Assembly (NCBI RefSeq): GCF_040760075.1
Contig: NZ_CP142884.1
Location: forward strand, 3,286,001-3,350,000
Length of the DNA stretch: 64,000 nucleotides
Direction of reading: 5' to 3'
DNA from: Sphingobacterium sp. R2
Lineage (GTDB): Bacteria; Bacteroidota; Bacteroidia; Sphingobacteriales; Sphingobacteriaceae
Part shown: piece by piece, positions 63,518 to 64,000 of the stretch
How the letters are laid out: each line of letters begins with the position of its first letter
Numbering within the stretch: the stretch's first letter is position 1
Program-made: the position numbers and the translations under genes
Notes under the pieces: generated by a model
What the model saw: the letters and a program-made list of their open reading frames with translations, nothing else
What the model was told of the DNA's origin: nothing
Database searches by the model: none

Positions 63518-64000
63518 CTTTTTATTAGTTTTTTAATCATTGACTCAATTATATCTTCCTTACTCGTTGTAATCTTGAGGCTTACATTCATTCCATTAGC
63601 TGGCTCTATGACTTGGTTATTGTTTAATCGTAGTTGTCTAGTTTTATCAAGTTTAGTTTTCCAGGAAATGTATGTGTATTGTTCTTGATTCCAAGAGGAA
63701 TCAATAGTTCCCGTGATCGTTCCCATGTCCGAAGATTTATCACCCAAAAAAGTTATTTGGGTTTCCAGACCTGAGGGATACTGATTCTGCGGAGCCATAT
63801 TTAATTTGATAACTAAAACTCCTTGATCTAGGATCATTTGTTCCGATATTATTGTCGCGAGCAAACGATCGTAATTTTTTATTTGTATTTTATTAATTAA
63901 GAATATTGAAAATGATATGGATATTATTATGAGCAAATTACCCCAGTTAATGAAAAAATGGGATGGTTTATTCATTACTTCCTGTACTTCAGGACTTCTC
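63514..64000 (-). CDS. Short HlyD-like export protein (5' partial)
   Basis: The frame is open to the right edge beyond the ATG at 63975: the residues just before it read RSPEVQEV, the cytosolic start of Bacteroidota HlyD proteins (RSxEVQEVxxxxP), so the start is outside the window. After that come one transmembrane helix (LLIIISISFSIFLI) and a soluble part of about 120 residues. That part ends in a beta-barrel-like domain (PANGMNVSLKITTSKEDIIE). The lipoyl domain and helical hairpin of normal HlyD (about 400 residues) are missing. Confidence 0.65.
   Translation of the reverse strand, partial: RSPEVQEVMNKPSHFFINWGNLLIIISISFSIFLINKIQIKNYDRLLATIISEQMILDQGVLVIKLNMAPQNQYPSGLETQITFLGDKSSDMGTITGTIDSSWNQEQYTYISWKTKLDKTRQLRLNNNQVIEPANGMNVSLKITTSKEDIIESMIKKLIKR

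Overview
The window looks like a chromosomal segment of a Bacteroidota bacterium, most likely Sphingobacteriaceae and plausibly Sphingobacterium. The evidence is a SusC/SusD pair, several TonB-dependent and outer-membrane beta-barrel proteins with Bacteroidota architecture, promoters of the TTTG / TAnnTTTG type, weak Shine-Dalgarno signals and moderate-to-low GC. The genus is inference; no rRNA gene is present.

Layout. 1-12.6 kb is core or housekeeping: a ClC channel cut by the left edge, riboflavin synthase, a probable small RNA (about 2256-2333), a drug/metabolite transporter with an esterase and a Crp-type regulator, tRNA-Lys, a LapA-like protein, the tail of a lost metal P-type ATPase, fructose-1,6-bisphosphatase, an L,D-transpeptidase, a DUF3943 protein, a SulP transporter and a TPMT-like methyltransferase. 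12.6-18.3 kb holds a SusC/SusD pair with no glycosidase beside it. 18.3-37.5 kb is mostly core (mnmE, acyl-CoA synthetase, proline dehydrogenase, S4 protein, aroB, ThuA-like protein, TonB receptor, Zn phospholipase C-like protein, a glycosyltransferase/FKBP/aldo-keto reductase operon, kdsB, deoxynucleoside kinase, trpS, mazG, SDR), followed by a type-B carboxylesterase.

39.6-45.0 kb is a compact seven-gene biosynthetic operon: FAD oxidoreductase, methyltransferase, type III polyketide synthase, FabZ-like dehydratase, FabF-like ketosynthase, acyl carrier protein and phosphopantetheinyl transferase. It looks like a self-contained route to a methylated, oxidised phenolic lipid or pyrone whose acyl starter is made on a dedicated carrier protein. 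After a lipoprotein hydrolase, a DUF1801 protein, a VWA/MoxR-type ATPase pair and a glutathione peroxidase, the region becomes gene-poor.

52.0-57.4 kb is a decayed mobile region. A full-length IS21-family element (52636-55079) lies inside the istA gene of a second, related IS21 element that has lost its 5' half (55080-56728). The outer flanks are two unrelated truncated genes (NPCBM domain on the left, GNAT acetyltransferase on the right), which points to an IS-associated deletion. One istA has an internal amber codon and the other IstB has lost its Walker B aspartate.

57.4-64.0 kb is an AT-rich minus-strand operon running off the right edge: a very short HlyD-like protein, a radical SAM/SPASM protein with an unusual SAM-binding region, a GlcNAc-transferase-like glycosyltransferase, a [2Fe-2S] ferredoxin, an outer-membrane beta-barrel protein and a second glycosyltransferase. 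The combination suggests maturation, glycosylation and export of a ribosomally made peptide. No precursor is visible in the window; it would be expected just beyond position 64000. This locus and the type III PKS operon are the best candidates for an undescribed system.
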